From Gammaproteobacteria bacterium (GTDB lineage: Bacteria > Pseudomonadota > Gammaproteobacteria > Pseudomonadales > Pseudohongiellaceae), in NCBI GenBank assembly GCA_030831165.1, contig JAURLP010000018.1, positions 1 through 64,000 of the forward strand: 64,000 nt of DNA, given 5' to 3'. Position 1 is the stretch's first letter. Each line of letters opens with the position of its first letter. Positions 21,453-31,024 of this stretch are shown here, piece after piece. Below the pieces are notes generated by a model, which saw nothing but the letters and a program-made list of their open reading frames with translations, was not told the DNA's origin and did no database searches. The translations under genes and the position numbers were made by a program.

Positions 21453-23450
21453 ATGCCGAATGATCTTTCCCATATAAGGCCTGCTAACCTAAGTTGGGAT
21501 AATGCCGGCAATCCCTATTCTGAAGAATATCAGGATATTTATTATTCTAAAGCCGACGCTCTTGCCGAGAGTACTTACATCTTTTTGAAAGCAAATAATT
21601 TAACCGAACGATGGAAAAAGATGAACGGTGATGACTTTGTTATTGGAGAATGTGGATTTGGTGGCGGCCTGAATTTTTTAAATACATGCAAGCTCTGGTG
21701 CAAGATCAAGCCCAAAAACTCAACTCTATTTTATCTAGCCAGCGAGTTAAGACCTTTCACTCTTGAAGACCTTATACGCTTACACAAACAACATCCTTCT
21801 CTCTTGTCTTATGCTAAAGTCTTTCAACAGCATTATCCGCCTCACACTCCAGGCATTCACTGCATAGAATTGAATTTTAAAAACTGTCCTGTGGTATTAA
21901 TTCTCATGCTGGGTGATGCTGGAAACATGCTTGAACAGGTGTGGCAGCCAAATGGTTTTCGAGTTGATAGCTGGTACCTCGATGGTTTTTCTCCAACTGT
22001 CAATCCTGATATGTGGGATGAAGATTTATGTTCAACCATTGCCAAACTAAGCAAAGCTGGTACGACACTCAGTACATACAGTGCGGCAGGTCAAATTAAA
22101 AGAGCACTTAGGCAGCATAATTTCAGGATTGAAAGAAAGTCCGGATTTTCTAAAAAACGACACATGCTGACTGCTGAGTACCATCCCGCAAATGAAAAAC
22201 AAAAACCTATTCAGCAAGGATGCTTCCAACTTCCTGAATCTAAGCACACTGATAAAAGAGCAATTGTCATTGGCGGTGGTTTAGCTGGCTGTTCTACAGC
22301 CTCAGAGTTGGCTAAAACTGGCTGGCAGATAACATTAATTGAACGCGAACCAAGCATTGCCAACAAGGCTTCAGGTAATCCCAGAGGCATAGTGTATTGT
22401 AAAATTTCTGATGGTAAAGATGTTAATGCAGACTATTATTTAAATTCATATGTTTTTGCCCTGCAGCATTACCAAAATATTTCCAAAACACATCCAATCG
22501 ATTGGCAAACTTGCGGTCTCATCCAATTAGCTCACGACCAGCGCGAACAAAAACGCCAACAACAGTCTATTAAGAATCTCAAAGATGCGAATCTTATTCA
22601 GTATCTTGACGCTCAAGCTGCTAGTCAACTATCAGGGATAAAGCTGGAAAAAGGCGGTCTGTTTTTCCCTTCAGGTGGATTTTTAAATCCACAAGCACTT
22701 TGCCAAGCCTATATCCAACATGACAACATCAAGTGTATTACTAATACGGAAGCGCTGAATTTAAGCTTTGAAAAAAATGTATGGCTTGTTGAAGATAACA
22801 ACAAAAATTTATTGAAAGCCCCCATAGTGATCATTGCAAACAGTCATGATGCTCATAGTTTCAAACAAACAGAACATTACCCTTTGTTGATGAATTATGG
22901 CCAGATAGATGAGTATCCTGAGACCAGGATGAGCAAGACCTTATCATGCATTATTTGCGCCAAAGGATATATTTCACCCGCCAATGGAAAATCTCACTTT
23001 ATCGGGGGAATTACCAAAACAACTGAGCCAGCTCTAAATGATGCCAACAAGCTAATTCAACAAAATCTTGAACTTACTCACTCTATCAACCCGCAACTCA
23101 TGGAAGAACATAGGAAAATGGGTCCTACCAATGTTCGTAGTGGTAGTCGCTGTAGCAGCCCTGACTATTTACCCATAACTGGGCCTGTGGAAAATAAAAG
23201 GAATTGTCAGAAAATTTATAAAGAACTTTACCACAATGCTAAAAGGAAAATCTCTCAAGCACCCGACTATGAGCCTGGTTTATATATAAATGTCGCTCAT
23301 GGATCGCATGGATTAACCAGCACCCCAATCATAGCCAACTATCTGGCGAAACTTATCAATCACACTCCTCTACCCTTATCAAATACAAGCATAAACAACA
23401 TGCATCCCATTCGATATTTGATTCGTGATCTAAAAAAACAACGATTGTGA
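21453..23450 (+). CDS. mnmC: bifunctional tRNA mnm5(s2)U biosynthesis protein MnmC
   Basis: This 665-residue fusion completes 5-methylaminomethyl-2-thiouridine at the tRNA wobble position. The N-terminal methyltransferase domain (about residues 1-245) has ECGFGGGLNFLNT and WYLDGFSPTVNPDMWDE. The C-terminal FAD oxidoreductase begins with AIVIGGGLAGCSTASELA (about 270) and ends with a GSHGLTSTPI motif. Both enzymatic halves look complete. Its stop codon directly abuts the stop codon of the convergent aminopeptidase, with no base in between. Confidence 0.96.
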   Translation: MPNDLSHIRPANLSWDNAGNPYSEEYQDIYYSKADALAESTYIFLKANNLTERWKKMNGDDFVIGECGFGGGLNFLNTCKLWCKIKPKNSTLFYLASELRPFTLEDLIRLHKQHPSLLSYAKVFQQHYPPHTPGIHCIELNFKNCPVVLILMLGDAGNMLEQVWQPNGFRVDSWYLDGFSPTVNPDMWDEDLCSTIAKLSKAGTTLSTYSAAGQIKRALRQHNFRIERKSGFSKKRHMLTAEYHPANEKQKPIQQGCFQLPESKHTDKRAIVIGGGLAGCSTASELAKTGWQITLIEREPSIANKASGNPRGIVYCKISDGKDVNADYYLNSYVFALQHYQNISKTHPIDWQTCGLIQLAHDQREQKRQQQSIKNLKDANLIQYLDAQAASQLSGIKLEKGGLFFPSGGFLNPQALCQAYIQHDNIKCITNTEALNLSFEKNVWLVEDNNKNLLKAPIVIIANSHDAHSFKQTEHYPLLMNYGQIDEYPETRMSKTLSCIICAKGYISPANGKSHFIGGITKTTEPALNDANKLIQQNLELTHSINPQLMEEHRKMGPTNVRSGSRCSSPDYLPITGPVENKRNCQKIYKELYHNAKRKISQAPDYEPGLYINVAHGSHGLTSTPIIANYLAKLINHTPLPLSNTSINNMHPIRYLIRDLKKQRL

Positions 23451-24764
23451 TTAATTATAAAAGGCGGTCAGAACTTGCTTTAGATATTCTGTATCTTTAC
23501 AGCCTGTAAGTTCACGGATGGAATGCATGGCAAATGTCGGAACGCCAATATCAACAGTTTTAAGCCCGAGTTCGGCAGACATGATTGGCCCAATAGTTGA
23601 ACCACAAGCCATATCACTTCGCACAACAAAACTCTGTAAAGGCACCCCTAATGTATCGCAAAGAGCAGAGATCATTGCTCCAGTTTCACTGTTACTCGCA
23701 TAACGTTGATTGGCGTTAATCTTTAACACGGGCCCCTGATTTAATATTGGGCCATGTTGCTGGTCATGTTTATCCGGAAAATTGGGATGAATTCCATGTG
23801 CATTATCAACTGAAATTAACATGGAGTTATCTAGCAAACGTCGTTTTGCCTCTTGAATTTTATCAACATTCTCTATCATAAAACTTTCAATGATTCGATC
23901 TAACACTGCTTCCAGAAATGGGCCGGCAGCACCGGATGCAGAAACACTCCCCACTTCTTCATGATCAGAACAAACCAATAATGAAGACTGGTTTTTATCA
24001 CTCGTAATTAATGCCTGTAAGCCAACATAGCAACTTAATAAATTATCCAGTCTGGCACTGGCAATAAAATCGTTTCCCACACCAATTAAGGCAGGCTGCT
24101 GGCTATCATAGAAACTTAATTCATGACTTAATATTTTTTCAGCATCATTAATCGCTAAATTCTCATGTAAAAAATTTAATAATAACGCATCAAAATCGAA
24201 GAGTTTATTTTCGCTTAGTTGCAGCAGTATAGGTGCTAAATGATTTTGCTTATTAATTGAGTGACTTTCATTTGCATCACGATCGAGGTGAATAGCCAAA
24301 CTTGGGATACTGGCTATCGCTTTTTCAAAATTAATCAAACAAGCAGCCACCCCACCATTTTTTTGTTTATAGTAAACTCTTCCTGCTAATGAAAGATCAC
24401 GATCAAACCATGGGTTTAATAAAACACCACCATACACTTCCACGCCCGTTTGTGCATAACCTTTACTTGATATTGATGGTAGCGGCTTTACTTTCAGGCA
24501 AGGACTGTCAGTGTGAGCCCCAATCATTTTAAATCCGGTCTCTTGTATATTCTCTTTTCCAGTCCTAAAAGCAATTAGAGAAGATGAATTGCGACAAACA
24601 AAATAAGCTTGTTCAGGCTGCAGCTGCCAAGTATCTCTTTCATTAAGCTGCTTATAGCCAGCTTTTAGAAGTTGTTTGCTTATATTTTCAACAGCATGAA
24701 AAGGAGTTGGTGAGGCCTGTATAAAATCACACAGGCCTGTATTGATATTTTTAACTTTTGACAT
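23451..24764 (-). CDS. apeB: M18-family aspartyl aminopeptidase
   Basis: This 437-residue dinuclear-zinc exopeptidase removes N-terminal, often acidic, residues from peptides. The M18 landmarks are ASPTPFHAVENI near the N-terminus, GAHTDSPCLKVKP (metal His-Asp), SDHEEVGSVSASGAAGPFL (catalytic Glu pair), and MACGSTIGPI with a final FAMHSIREL. Length fits bacterial members. It is cytoplasmic, with no signal peptide. The start lies 23 bp after the FKBP gene region on the same strand. Confidence 0.94.
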   Translation of the reverse strand: MSKVKNINTGLCDFIQASPTPFHAVENISKQLLKAGYKQLNERDTWQLQPEQAYFVCRNSSSLIAFRTGKENIQETGFKMIGAHTDSPCLKVKPLPSISSKGYAQTGVEVYGGVLLNPWFDRDLSLAGRVYYKQKNGGVAACLINFEKAIASIPSLAIHLDRDANESHSINKQNHLAPILLQLSENKLFDFDALLLNFLHENLAINDAEKILSHELSFYDSQQPALIGVGNDFIASARLDNLLSCYVGLQALITSDKNQSSLLVCSDHEEVGSVSASGAAGPFLEAVLDRIIESFMIENVDKIQEAKRRLLDNSMLISVDNAHGIHPNFPDKHDQQHGPILNQGPVLKINANQRYASNSETGAMISALCDTLGVPLQSFVVRSDMACGSTIGPIMSAELGLKTVDIGVPTFAMHSIRELTGCKDTEYLKQVLTAFYN

Positions 24765-24787
24765 CAGAAGATGATTATCGAATTTTT

Positions 24788-25498
24788 TTAATTAATACCC
24801 AACAGCTCGACATCAAAAATCAGGGTGGAATATGGTGGGATCGGGCCAGCGCCTGCTGCGCCATAAGCTAATTCAGATGGTATAAAAAATCGATATTTAT
24901 CTCCTACTTTCATAAGCTGCAAGCCTTCTGTCCAGCCGGGAATGACTCCGTCAAGGGGAAATGAAATAGGCTCACCTCTGTCGACAGAGCTATCAAAAAC
25001 ACTCCCGTCTATCATGGTGCCATGGTAATGTACTTCAACTTCATCAGTAGCCAAGGGCATCGGAGCATTGGCATTTGGGCCTTCTTCAAGTACAAGGTAT
25101 TGCAAGCCAGATGAAGTGGTCACCACACCAGGCTGCATGGCATTCTCATTTAAAAAACTCTCTCCTGCGATGGCCATATCCGCTAGTTGTTCTTGGGCAC
25201 GCTGCTCCATTAATAAGCTATACTGCTCCAAAGCGGCAATAATTTCTTCATCACTCAATTGAATGGAATCTTCAATTGCATCACGAATACCCTGCATCAA
25301 AGCAGCATTATTCACGTCATCGCCCAAAATACCCTGACTGGCTAAATTAAGGCCAATATTTACACCAATACTATACCCCGCTCTAGATTCGGTATTCTCC
25401 AAATCCAGGCCTTGAGCAAAAAGTGATGAGCTACCTAGAATGCTTAAAAGTATTATTGATGCTGCCTTGGTAAATCTCAATTGAACGAAATTTTTCAT
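24788..25498 (-). CDS. periplasmic FKBP-type peptidyl-prolyl isomerase (FkpA/Mip-like)
   Basis: This 236-residue foldase has a signal peptide (AASIILLSILGSSSLFA, cleavage about residue 29), an N-terminal helical dimerisation region of the FkpA/Mip type (SIGVNIGLNLASQGI to about residue 115), and a C-terminal FKBP domain with VEVHYHGTMIDGSVFDSSV, FPLDGVIPGWTEGLQLM and YGAAGAGPIPPYSTLIFDVELL. It should assist folding of envelope proteins. It could be fkpA or fklB in name; the clear signal peptide favours FkpA. Confidence 0.93.
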   Translation of the reverse strand: MKNFVQLRFTKAASIILLSILGSSSLFAQGLDLENTESRAGYSIGVNIGLNLASQGILGDDVNNAALMQGIRDAIEDSIQLSDEEIIAALEQYSLLMEQRAQEQLADMAIAGESFLNENAMQPGVVTTSSGLQYLVLEEGPNANAPMPLATDEVEVHYHGTMIDGSVFDSSVDRGEPISFPLDGVIPGWTEGLQLMKVGDKYRFFIPSELAYGAAGAGPIPPYSTLIFDVELLGIN

Positions 25499-25602
25499 TA
25501 TCTTATTCCCCTACTTGTTAACTGCTCGTTGCTTTAAGCTTATAAAGAGACCAATATTACCGAGACTCAGATTGAAATACTATGCCCCAGAGCCTAATAC
25601 TG

Positions 25603-26109
25603 ATGATTAAAAAGCTAACTTACTCTCTATTTACACTATTGATACTCACAGCCTGCAGCATAAATCCATATGCAATTTCAGTGAATAATAATGTCCTTTA
25701 TTCACCGTCTGGCAAGATTATAGATAAAGTTATCGAAGACCCTGGTCTACAAGCCTGTATTAATAATTATTTGAATGAAAATCCTGATGTAATGCTGGAA
25801 AACATTTCTCAGCTGTCCTGCACCGATGCCGAGATCAGCTCGTTAATTGGCCTCAATAACATGCCTAACCTGAGCTTGTTAGATGTCAGTAACAATAAAA
25901 TTGTTGATCTTAGCCCAGTGATGTTTCTAGAAAATTTACGTGTATTAAGAATTGCTAATAACTCGATACGTAATGTCAGCACCCTATCTGAGCTGAGTTT
26001 ATTAAACTTTATTGACCTTAGTGGTAATGATCAAATTCCATGTCGACAACTAGAACTATTAGAAGCCAGATTAGGAAGTTCTTTAAGAAAACCACTTAAT
26101 TGCAATTAA
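25603..26109 (+). CDS. small leucine-rich-repeat lipoprotein
   Basis: This 168-residue protein has a lipoprotein signal ending LLILTAC (lipobox LTAC, Cys followed by Ser, so outer membrane by the +2 rule). The mature part holds about three LRRs of the internalin/SDS22 type: ISSLIGLNNMPNLSLLDVSN, IVDLSPVMFLENLRVLRIAN and IRNVSTLSELSLLNFIDLSG, capped by a Cys-containing segment. Function is unknown; such short LRR lipoproteins probably bind protein or glycan at the surface. It converges on miaE with 17 bp between stops. Confidence 0.8.
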   Translation: MIKKLTYSLFTLLILTACSINPYAISVNNNVLYSPSGKIIDKVIEDPGLQACINNYLNENPDVMLENISQLSCTDAEISSLIGLNNMPNLSLLDVSNNKIVDLSPVMFLENLRVLRIANNSIRNVSTLSELSLLNFIDLSGNDQIPCRQLELLEARLGSSLRKPLNCN

Positions 26110-26126
26110 GTTAAAACCCATCTTGC

Positions 26127-26747
26127 TTATTGTGCCGACATGCTTGGATTGCCACTATGAAAACGAAATTCACTATCATATCTGGTAATTAATTCGGCTT
26201 CTCTCTCTGCAAAAAAAGCAACTCTCTGGCTTATATCACCATCAGCATACAATTCAGCTAAGAATAAATAATCTTCAAAGTGTCTGGCTTCTGAACGCAA
26301 CAAAGATAAATAAAATTTTTGCAAATCAGCTTCAAGTTCGGGGGCAAGCTTGGCGAAACGTTCACAGGATCTGGCTTCAACAAAAGCACCCAAAATTAGA
26401 GTATCTACTAATTTGGCAGGTTCATGGGTTCTGATCTTTTCTCTTAAAGAAGACGCGTAACGTGAAGCCCCCAAGTGATTATAATTAATACCTTTATCTT
26501 GCATAATTTTCACGACTTGCTCGAAATGCAGGAGTTCTTCTCGAGCTAATTGAGACATTTTCTGCAACAAATCAGAACGATCAACATAACGATACATCAG
26601 GTTCATGGCTGTAGCTGCCGCTTTTTTTTCACAATTGGCATGATCAATGAGCAACAACTCTTGATTCTCAAGAGCCGCCTGTACCCAGGCTATTGGGGTT
26701 TGGCAAAGCAGGAAAGCATCTAATTTGGAGGTGGCGCTAGTCATCAT
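26127..26747 (-). CDS. miaE: tRNA 2-methylthio-N6-isopentenyladenosine hydroxylase
   Basis: This 206-residue non-haem di-iron monooxygenase hydroxylates ms2i6A37 in tRNA. The ferritin-like fold ligands are visible as Glu/His clusters: IDHANCEKKAAATAMNL, REELLHFEQV, FVEARSCERFAKL and RSEARHFEDYL. ATG 26747 overlaps the rmuC end by 11 bp; the longer frame would use a non-ATG start. MiaE is restricted to a subset of bacteria, often gammaproteobacteria. Confidence 0.94.
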   Translation of the reverse strand: MMTSATSKLDAFLLCQTPIAWVQAALENQELLLIDHANCEKKAAATAMNLMYRYVDRSDLLQKMSQLAREELLHFEQVVKIMQDKGINYNHLGASRYASSLREKIRTHEPAKLVDTLILGAFVEARSCERFAKLAPELEADLQKFYLSLLRSEARHFEDYLFLAELYADGDISQRVAFFAEREAELITRYDSEFRFHSGNPSMSAQ

Positions 26748-28083
26748 GGCTGGACTCACTCTCACCACTTATTTTGTTTTTGAGTTCATTACCATCCTTG
26801 TGGTTATTGTCCCCGTTTGTACCAACACCTGAATGACTATCATCGACAAGTAAATCCTCATCCAGTAATTTACTGGGAATTTTTTTACTGGTTCGAGCGC
26901 CTAATTCCTGTAATTTCTGTACGCTATTGACCAAATTGCCATGCCCTGTCTGAAGCCTGTTATATGCCGTGTCATATGATCGCTGTGCTTTGTCCAGAGA
27001 TGCTCCAAGATCGTCTAAACTTTGCAGAAACAACACAAATTTGTCATATAACTTACCTGCACTTTTTGCAATTTCCATTGCATTGTTGTTTTGCTGCTCG
27101 TATCGCCAAATATTCTGAATTGTTCTCAGGGTAGCCAGCAAGGTTGAAGGGCAAACTATCACTATATTTTTTTCGAATGCATCTAAAAACAGTTTATTAT
27201 CATGTTGAACAGCCAAAGTGAAAGCTGCTTCAATCGGTAAAAACATCATCACAAAATCCAGATTTCTAATACCTTCGAGATTTTGATAGTTCTTGTCAGA
27301 CAAACCCTTGATATGACTTCTGATAGAGCTCAGATGTTGCTTTAGGTATAGATCTTTTTGTTTTTCATCATCTTCATTGCTGTATTTTTCATAGGCACTT
27401 AATGAGACTTTTGAATCAATTATGATGTCTTTATTTTCTGGCAAACGGACAATGACATCTGGTTGTTTGGTGTTGCCATCGCCATCTTTTAAACTAACCT
27501 GAACTTCATACTCACTACCTTTTTTAAGCCCGGACTTTTCCAGAACACGTTCAAGTATAAATTCACCCCATACACCCTGGGTTTTATTCTCGCCTTTCAA
27601 GGCATTGGTCAGATTAAGAGTTTCCTGACTAATCTGAACATTAGCTTGTTGCAACTGTTTGATTTGTTGCTCAAGTGAAAAACGCTGTTTGGATTCTTTG
27701 TCGTAAGTATCTTCGACTTTTTTTTCAAATCCCTGAATTTTTTCACTTAAGGGTTTTAGTATGCTTTCAATATTCTGCTTGTTGCTTTCTGTAAATGATT
27801 TACTTTTTTGTTCAAGAATCTCATTAGCTAAATTTTTAAATTCGGCTGCCATCAGCAGCCTGGAATCATCCAGTATTTTCAACTTCTCTTGGTGATTATT
27901 ATTTTCTTCTTGGAGCAATGTTTGCTGACGACTTAATTCAACTTTTAATTCAGTCGAAAGGTTACGCTCTTGATCCAGCTTCTCTTGTAGATTTAGATTT
28001 TTTTTGAAAAAGAAAATGAGTGCAGACAAGCACAACAGCAGCAAAATAAATAACAGGAGTATTACAATTTGAATAGCAGGCAT
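26737..28083 (-). CDS. rmuC: DNA recombination protein RmuC homologue
   Basis: This 448-residue protein has an N-terminal membrane anchor (residues 3-27), a long coiled coil (about 30-160) and the RmuC nuclease-like domain with KTQGVWGEFILERVLEKSGL, QPDVIVRLPENKDIIIDSKVSL and FLPIEAAFTLA. RmuC limits inversions at inverted repeats in E. coli. The C-terminal 50 residues are polar, acidic and probably disordered. It is co-transcribed with miaE (11-bp overlap). Confidence 0.94.
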   Translation of the reverse strand: MPAIQIVILLLFILLLLCLSALIFFFKKNLNLQEKLDQERNLSTELKVELSRQQTLLQEENNNHQEKLKILDDSRLLMAAEFKNLANEILEQKSKSFTESNKQNIESILKPLSEKIQGFEKKVEDTYDKESKQRFSLEQQIKQLQQANVQISQETLNLTNALKGENKTQGVWGEFILERVLEKSGLKKGSEYEVQVSLKDGDGNTKQPDVIVRLPENKDIIIDSKVSLSAYEKYSNEDDEKQKDLYLKQHLSSIRSHIKGLSDKNYQNLEGIRNLDFVMMFLPIEAAFTLAVQHDNKLFLDAFEKNIVIVCPSTLLATLRTIQNIWRYEQQNNNAMEIAKSAGKLYDKFVLFLQSLDDLGASLDKAQRSYDTAYNRLQTGHGNLVNSVQKLQELGARTSKKIPSKLLDEDLLVDDSHSGVGTNGDNNHKDGNELKNKISGESESSHDD

Positions 28084-28110
28084 TAAAACTCCTGTTATGG
28101 GAAAGCAGAA

Positions 28111-28824
28111 TTAATCTAGATCGATACCTAAACGTCTTCCAACCTCTTTATAGGTCTCTATTACATTTCCCAAATTTTGGCGGAACCGATCTTTATCCAT
28201 TTTATTACGGGTAGACTTATCCCAGATACGACATCCATCGGGACTGAACTCATCACCCAGAGTTATTTCACCATTCGAAAGACCAAACTCCAATTTGTAG
28301 TCAACTAAGAGCATGTCGGCTTCAAGAAACAATTTTTTTAGTATTGAGTTAACTTTTATAGTCAGGGTTTTCATCGCTTCGATATGTTCTGCTTTTGCCC
28401 AACCAAAAGAAATAATATGGGAGTCATTAATTATGGGGTCATGCAGCGCATCATTCTTTAAAAAAAATTCAAAAGTGGGAGGGTCTATGCTTATGCCTTC
28501 TTCTATACCATAGCGCCTGCAAAGGCTACCTGCAGCATAATTTCTAACCACACACTCTACTGGAATCATATCGAGTTTTTTAACCAAGGAGTCCGTGTCT
28601 GACAAACGCTTAACAAAATGAGTGGGGATGCCTTTCTTTGCCAGTTTTTCCATAATAAAGGCATTGAAAATATTATTTACTTTGCCCTTGTCTGATAATT
28701 GCTCAACCCTTTCCCCATCAAATGCTGATGTATCATCACGAAAATGCAATATATAAAGCTCAGGGTCATCAGTACTAAAAACCGATTTAGCTTTTCCTGA
28801 ATAAAGTTCCTCACCCATTTGCAT
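28111..28824 (-). CDS. purC: phosphoribosylaminoimidazole-succinocarboxamide synthase
   Basis: This 237-residue SAICAR synthetase joins CAIR and aspartate in purine synthesis. Motifs include [57 protein letters not shown] and [14 protein letters not shown]. Length fits the short bacterial form. It follows dapA-bamC on the same strand; bamC ends 59 bp upstream. Confidence 0.96.
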   Translation of the reverse strand: MQMGEELYSGKAKSVFSTDDPELYILHFRDDTSAFDGERVEQLSDKGKVNNIFNAFIMEKLAKKGIPTHFVKRLSDTDSLVKKLDMIPVECVVRNYAAGSLCRRYGIEEGISIDPPTFEFFLKNDALHDPIINDSHIISFGWAKAEHIEAMKTLTIKVNSILKKLFLEADMLLVDYKLEFGLSNGEITLGDEFSPDGCRIWDKSTRNKMDKDRFRQNLGNVIETYKEVGRRLGIDLD

Positions 28825-28883
28825 TAAAATGTTTCTCCACTAAAAACTAATTTCTGACTCTAGATTTGAATTTTTTGGATGCA

Positions 28884-30002
28884 CTAGATTAAGTCTCGTA
28901 TAGTTTGTATCAAACTGTTTATACGTTCTATGTCTTGCTGTTCTTGTAACTCTAAGGCTTCCTCGGAAAGATCAGAAGAATAAGCTTGATCAATAACATC
29001 AATCATCCTTAACGCGACTACCTCAACACCAGTGTCAACTTCGACTAAAAAGACCCCAAACGGAATTGTTTCCCTGCGACGACCTGTTGACAACATTCGC
29101 TGCATTAAGCCTGATTCTTCAGCTACATCGGTTTCCCCATATGCAACTGAAAACATACCTTCCTCAATATTTTCTTCAATAATTTCAACACCTGCACGTT
29201 CAATAGCCCTACCCACTGCAGCCCAGGCTCGATCGAATTCTGACCTTAGATGGAGCATGTTTATGCCGCCCTCAGTGAGCATTGTTGCTTTGCCAGTTGA
29301 AGGCATATTCCCCGCTAAGAAAGATACAGTGGAAGCCTGATAATTTCTCATTTCATTTGCAAGATAAACAGATATTTCATTCAAGACGTCTGATGCATAA
29401 TCTGGATCCATTGATTCTTCGGGCCAAGTCACCCTTTCGTTTACCTGAGCATTTTGTGGCACAGCTATTTGTATAAGGCTGACTTCAGCACTTTCATCCT
29501 GAAAACCAGGCTCTACTAAAACCCTGACCTTTTGCTGAGTATCGTTATTCCCGTCATCAATAAACCAGGTAGTTTCAAGTAAGCCGTTTGCTGGATTTTC
29601 AAGAGCCAATTCAACACCATTTTGAAGCCAATACTGCCTTACTCTAGGCCAGACCTGGCTAACACTGGCGTCAACTACTGCCCACCTCTTCTCATTCATG
29701 CTTTGAACGACTACTGAACGATCAGGGTCTCTTTGTAATGGTCTTGGTCTTGGCGCCTGCACAAAGGGCTCACCAGCGTTGTTGTTCAGTGTAGGAATGA
29801 CTAATAAATCATCAATAATATAGGAATCCATTTTGTCAGGAACAACAATACGAGGGATGCTGTCAGCTTCCAGATAATCGCCCTGTCGGTCACGGAAAAA
29901 ACCTTCTTCACCAAAAAACTCGACACCAAGCATACTACAAGCTGACAGGCTGTTTACCATAACGACGGCGCCGAAAATCTTTATTGCTTTGATGATTCGC
30001 AT
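28884..30002 (-). CDS. bamC: outer-membrane assembly lipoprotein BamC
   Basis: This 372-residue lipoprotein is a component of the BAM beta-barrel assembly machine. It has a signal peptide with lipobox LSAC followed by Ser (outer-membrane sorting). Two helix-grip domains follow, one around RWAVVDASVSQVWPRVRQYW and one around SEFDRAWAAVGRAIERAGVEI, and GNNDTQQKVRVLVEP lies between. Met 30002 starts a normal signal peptide. Location between dapA and purC is the usual place for bamC in gammaproteobacteria. Confidence 0.9.
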   Translation of the reverse strand: MRIIKAIKIFGAVVMVNSLSACSMLGVEFFGEEGFFRDRQGDYLEADSIPRIVVPDKMDSYIIDDLLVIPTLNNNAGEPFVQAPRPRPLQRDPDRSVVVQSMNEKRWAVVDASVSQVWPRVRQYWLQNGVELALENPANGLLETTWFIDDGNNDTQQKVRVLVEPGFQDESAEVSLIQIAVPQNAQVNERVTWPEESMDPDYASDVLNEISVYLANEMRNYQASTVSFLAGNMPSTGKATMLTEGGINMLHLRSEFDRAWAAVGRAIERAGVEIIEENIEEGMFSVAYGETDVAEESGLMQRMLSTGRRRETIPFGVFLVEVDTGVEVVALRMIDVIDQAYSSDLSEEALELQEQQDIERINSLIQTIRDLI

Positions 30003-30042
30003 ATAACTTGCTTGCAACCTTATATTGGCTAATCTATGGACT

Positions 30043-30921
30043 CTAAATAATACCGGCTTGCTCTAAAGTTGAACGAAAGTAATCGTGATAAATTTCATCC
30101 ATTGGAGTCAGAGGCAGTCGAATTCCAGGGCCAATTTTTCCCATTATCTGCAAGGCCCATTTTACCGGTATAGGGTTAGACTCCAGAAAAAGGCATTTAT
30201 TCAAAATTGCTAGACTATCATCAAGTGGGCCGGCTTTTCCCTTATTCCCGGCGATAGCATAGCGACAAAGATCATGCATGATTTTCGGGACAACATTAGC
30301 CGTAACTGAAATACATCCTTTTGCACCCAAGAGCATTAAAGCCATCGCAGTAGGGTCATCTCCGCTATAAACTTGAAAGTCATCTGTCTGGCATAGCTCA
30401 ATTACTTCCTTTCCACGAGTAATGTTTCCCGTCGCTTCTTTAACGCCGATGATATTCTTAAGGTTGGAAAGCTTTTTAATCGTGTCAGGTAGCATATCGC
30501 AGGCTGTCCGGGCGGGAACATTGTATAAAATCTGTGGAATATCAACCGCTTCAGCTATCGCTGTGTGGTGAGCTATCAGGCCTTTTTGTGTTGGCTTATT
30601 GTAATAAGGCGTCACTAGGAGACAGGCATCTGCACCTGATTCTTTGGCAGCCTGAGTCAATTCAATTGCTTCTCTAGTTGAATTTGCGCCGGTCCCAGCA
30701 ATAACTGGAATACGACCATTAACAGTTTTTACAACATGGTCGACAACTGCTGAGTTTTCCTCCATAGACAAGGTCGGTGACTCACCAGTCGTTCCAACTG
30801 CCACAATGCCGTCAGTACCTTCTTCAATGTGCCATTCAAGCAATTGATCTAGGGTAGGCAGGTCGATTTCACCATTTTCAGTCATTGGCGTAACCAACGC
30901 TACAATACTACCTTTAATCAT
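30043..30921 (-). CDS. dapA: 4-hydroxy-tetrahydrodipicolinate synthase
   Basis: This 292-residue TIM-barrel aldolase condenses pyruvate with aspartate semialdehyde for lysine and peptidoglycan precursors. The Schiff-base Lys161 is in IIGVKEATGN and Tyr133 in ILYNVPARTA; the TTGESPTLS loop and the VTPYYNKPTQ segment are present. Length is exactly the family size. It heads dapA-bamC-purC; the spacer to bamC is about 40 bp. Confidence 0.97.
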   Translation of the reverse strand: MIKGSIVALVTPMTENGEIDLPTLDQLLEWHIEEGTDGIVAVGTTGESPTLSMEENSAVVDHVVKTVNGRIPVIAGTGANSTREAIELTQAAKESGADACLLVTPYYNKPTQKGLIAHHTAIAEAVDIPQILYNVPARTACDMLPDTIKKLSNLKNIIGVKEATGNITRGKEVIELCQTDDFQVYSGDDPTAMALMLLGAKGCISVTANVVPKIMHDLCRYAIAGNKGKAGPLDDSLAILNKCLFLESNPIPVKWALQIMGKIGPGIRLPLTPMDEIYHDYFRSTLEQAGII

Positions 30922-31024
30922 TCTGCCCCCATAAGGAAATAAAAGTTTGAATCTAACGAAACGCAGGATTTTATCTTAACTCCCTGCAAGTTAATAGAAA
31001 GACTCTTGCTTTGAGCAATATTCT

